NCBI GenBank assembly: GCA_934631055.1
Contig: CAKTXP010000047.1
Span: 1 to 13,983 of the forward strand
Source: an uncultured Clostridia bacterium
Lineage (GTDB): Bacteria; Bacillota; Clostridia; Christensenellales; Aristaeellaceae
Direction: 5' to 3'
DNA: 13,983 nucleotides
In this document: positions 12,476-13,983 of the stretch, in pieces
Numbering within the stretch: the stretch's first letter is position 1
How the letters are laid out: each line of letters starts with the position of its first letter
The notes under the pieces: generated by a model
Told to the model about the DNA's origin: nothing
Seen by the model: the letters and a program-made list of their open reading frames with translations, nothing else
The model's database searches: none
Position numbers and translations under genes: made by a program

Positions 12476-13983
12476 GCCTTTTTCATCCTGCGCAGGGAAA
12501 GGAGCAGCAGCGCCAGCCCCAGCAGGCTGACGCCCTGCGCCGCAAGCCACGCCTTCGGCGGCTTAAAGGATATGTCCACCTTTGCCGTCTGCCCTGTCGC
12601 CGTGCCGTAAACGCGGAGCATGTTGTTCGTCCCGCGCGCAACCGTGCAGGGTACGCCGTCCACCGCCGCCTGATAGCCCGGATAATAGAGCAGGGGAAAC
12701 TCGATGTAGGTTCCGCCGTTCATCGTGATTGTCGCCGTCAGGTTCGTCCCGCGCTTGGTCATCTCCAGTACGCTGTACGTCCCTTCCGCTCCGCCTACGC
12801 GGATGTCGCCCGGCTTGAGCGCGGTTTTTTCCGTTCCGACGTAGGTATATTCAAACTGGCTGATGCGCGTATCGGTAAACGTCTCTTTTTCCAGCGCGGG
12901 TGTCGTCTGCACCATGCTCTGCATCGTATATCCGCTGCATGCCACGCACAGCGCGACGATAAGCGCCGCGCCCGCAGACGCATGCTCATCCTCCTTCAGA
13001 TAGCCCCATGCCGCCGCCATGCTCAGCATCGGCGCGGCGATGCCGACCAGCCGCCACGGGAACTGCATCTGCTTGAAGAACGTCGAGAACGGACGCCTGA
13101 GCGAACAGACGAATTCCCACGGGAAAGCGTTCGTCGCCCCAAGCAGCGCCGCCACGCCCAGCGCGCAGAGCGCCAGCGCCGCGCGGTCTCTGCCGTCCAT
13201 CGCGGCTTTTCCCCGCGCATAGCGGCGAACCAGCAACAGGGCACAGCCGACCAGCAGCGCCAGCCCCGGAACCACGCCGATGGTATACGCAAAATCCTCC
13301 GGAATATCCGCGTTCATATCGCCCGCAAACGCAACGAAGAAGCCGCCCGGCTGAAGCACGTTCTCCTGCGCATCCAAAACGACGCTCGTACTCACGCCGT
13401 CGCCCGAATACTGCATCATCGGCACATAGAACCATACACAGCAAAGCACCGTGATCGCCGCTGCCTTCAGGATGGCAAGGAAACGGCGCTTTTCGCGCAT
13501 CAGCTTAGGCAGGCTGAATGCCGCCGCAATGGCGCAAAACAGCACACTGAACAGCGTGCTGAGCAGATGGCTCATGCACACGCCCGTCATGCTCAGCGCC
13601 AGCAGGGGCCACTTTTTCTCATCCCGACGCAGCACCTCATACAGCGACCAGATGATGATCGGGAAGAAGATCATCGCCAGGCTCTCGCCCAGCGTCGCCC
13701 GCGTATACAGATTGACCAGCCGATAGACGCACAGCGTATACAGCACGCTTGCGCCGACCGCCGTGCGGCGGCTGTCAAAGATCGCTTTCGCGCTCACATA
13801 GCAGCTCAGCGCCGCAAACAGATTGATCCCCGCCTCGAACACGCGGACGCTGGCGCAGAGCGACACGCCCATGTTCCGCAGAATCGCCGGAATATACAGG
13901 AACAGCTCCGGATAGAACTCCGACGCGGCATAGCCATAGCCCAGCAGCGTGGAGGCATGGATGCGCACCGGAAACTGCCCGCA
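12472..13983 (-). CDS. YfhO/PTPS-related (PF10131-like) multipass membrane protein, 5' end outside the window
   Basis: The visible 503 residues start CGQFPVRIHASTLLGYGYA at the window edge. GQFPVR..., GYGY and FYPELFLYIPA form the first extracellular loop signature of the 6-pyruvoyl-tetrahydropterin-synthase-related/YfhO membrane family, so the frame clearly continues upstream and the in-frame GTG at 13968 is not the start. About ten membrane helices follow, with RATLGESLAM, QFPWRLVGIAAPML, and a C-terminal extracellular beta domain (YYPGYQAAVDGVPC, like the YfhO YxPGWxAxVDG motif), then a last helix and LRRMKKA. The family has a GT-C-like architecture and is linked to surface glycan or teichoic-acid glycosylation in some Firmicutes; the exact reaction here is unknown. 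Its stop overlaps the helicase start by four bases. Confidence in the family is good; in substrate, none. Confidence 0.82.
   Translation of the reverse strand, partial: CGQFPVRIHASTLLGYGYAASEFYPELFLYIPAILRNMGVSLCASVRVFEAGINLFAALSCYVSAKAIFDSRRTAVGASVLYTLCVYRLVNLYTRATLGESLAMIFFPIIIWSLYEVLRRDEKKWPLLALSMTGVCMSHLLSTLFSVLFCAIAAAFSLPKLMREKRRFLAILKAAAITVLCCVWFYVPMMQYSGDGVSTSVVLDAQENVLQPGGFFVAFAGDMNADIPEDFAYTIGVVPGLALLVGCALLLVRRYARGKAAMDGRDRAALALCALGVAALLGATNAFPWEFVCSLRRPFSTFFKQMQFPWRLVGIAAPMLSMAAAWGYLKEDEHASAGAALIVALCVACSGYTMQSMVQTTPALEKETFTDTRISQFEYTYVGTEKTALKPGDIRVGGAEGTYSVLEMTKRGTNLTATITMNGGTYIEFPLLYYPGYQAAVDGVPCTVARGTNNMLRVYGTATGQTAKVDISFKPPKAWLAAQGVSLLGLALLLLSLRRMKKA

Noticed and set aside
12476..12550. 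N-terminal extension of the helicase
   Set aside because: The extra residues are Ala/Gly/Pro-rich and overlap the YfhO-like coding sequence; the ATGA overlap is a more natural start.
10703..12610. Long plus-strand open frame (635 codons) opposite the helicase
   Set aside because: Arg/Gln-rich translation without domains, antisense to a protein with clear motifs throughout; a GC-driven shadow frame.

Overview
The window is a GC-rich, gene-dense bacterial segment. Strong AGGAGG-type ribosome binding sites, a Bacillus-type tRNA-Met acetylation ligase (TmcAL), and CapA, YfhO/PTPS-related and GT39-like membrane families together point to a high-GC member of the Firmicutes, probably a Clostridia lineage of gut type. 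This is inferred from protein families alone; there is no rRNA or phylogenetic marker to test it.

Layout. At the left edge is the 5' part of a minus-strand phosphotransacetylase gene (pta, 1-449). It diverges from a plus-strand pair: tmcAL (645-1835) and a divergent CobD/CbiB-like membrane protein (1857-2630). From 2549 to 9586 everything is on the minus strand. In transcription order this block is: a CapA-like metallophosphatase (8450-9586); a palindromic repeat element; a NYN-domain nuclease with two OST-HTH/LOTUS domains (7276-8241); a secreted protein with Ig-like and OB-like domains (5750-7258); a clear intrinsic terminator (5702-5734); and two tandem, paralogous GT-C-type membrane glycosyltransferases (4134-5669 and 2549-4141). 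A 427-bp non-coding gap (9587-10013) carries more of the same repeat family and precedes a small plus-strand gene (10014-10217). That gene resembles only the N-terminal segment of zinc-dependent protein-ADP-ribose hydrolases. The right end is a minus-strand pair joined by an ATGA overlap: a YfhO/PTPS-related multipass membrane protein cut by the window edge (12472-13983), then a fusion of a RecB-like PD-(D/E)xK nuclease with an XPD/DinG-type iron-sulfur helicase (10199-12475).

How the genes may work together. Pta and TmcAL both deal in activated acetyl groups or acetate, and they share a 195-bp divergent promoter region with a good TATAAT box for pta and an inverted repeat beside it. CapA, the Ig/OB protein, the two glycosyltransferases and the YfhO-like protein all look like cell-envelope or surface-polymer functions. 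The NYN-LOTUS protein and the nuclease-helicase are nucleic-acid enzymes embedded in those envelope transcription units.

The most unusual content is the repeat family at 8269-8440, 9618-9815 and 9936-9981. It consists of two small hairpin modules (A and B), mostly with 3-nt loops, arranged as A-B ... central perfect palindrome ... B'-A'. The stems differ between copies by compensating base changes, so structure rather than sequence appears conserved. One copy lies directly upstream of the NYN-LOTUS start codon.
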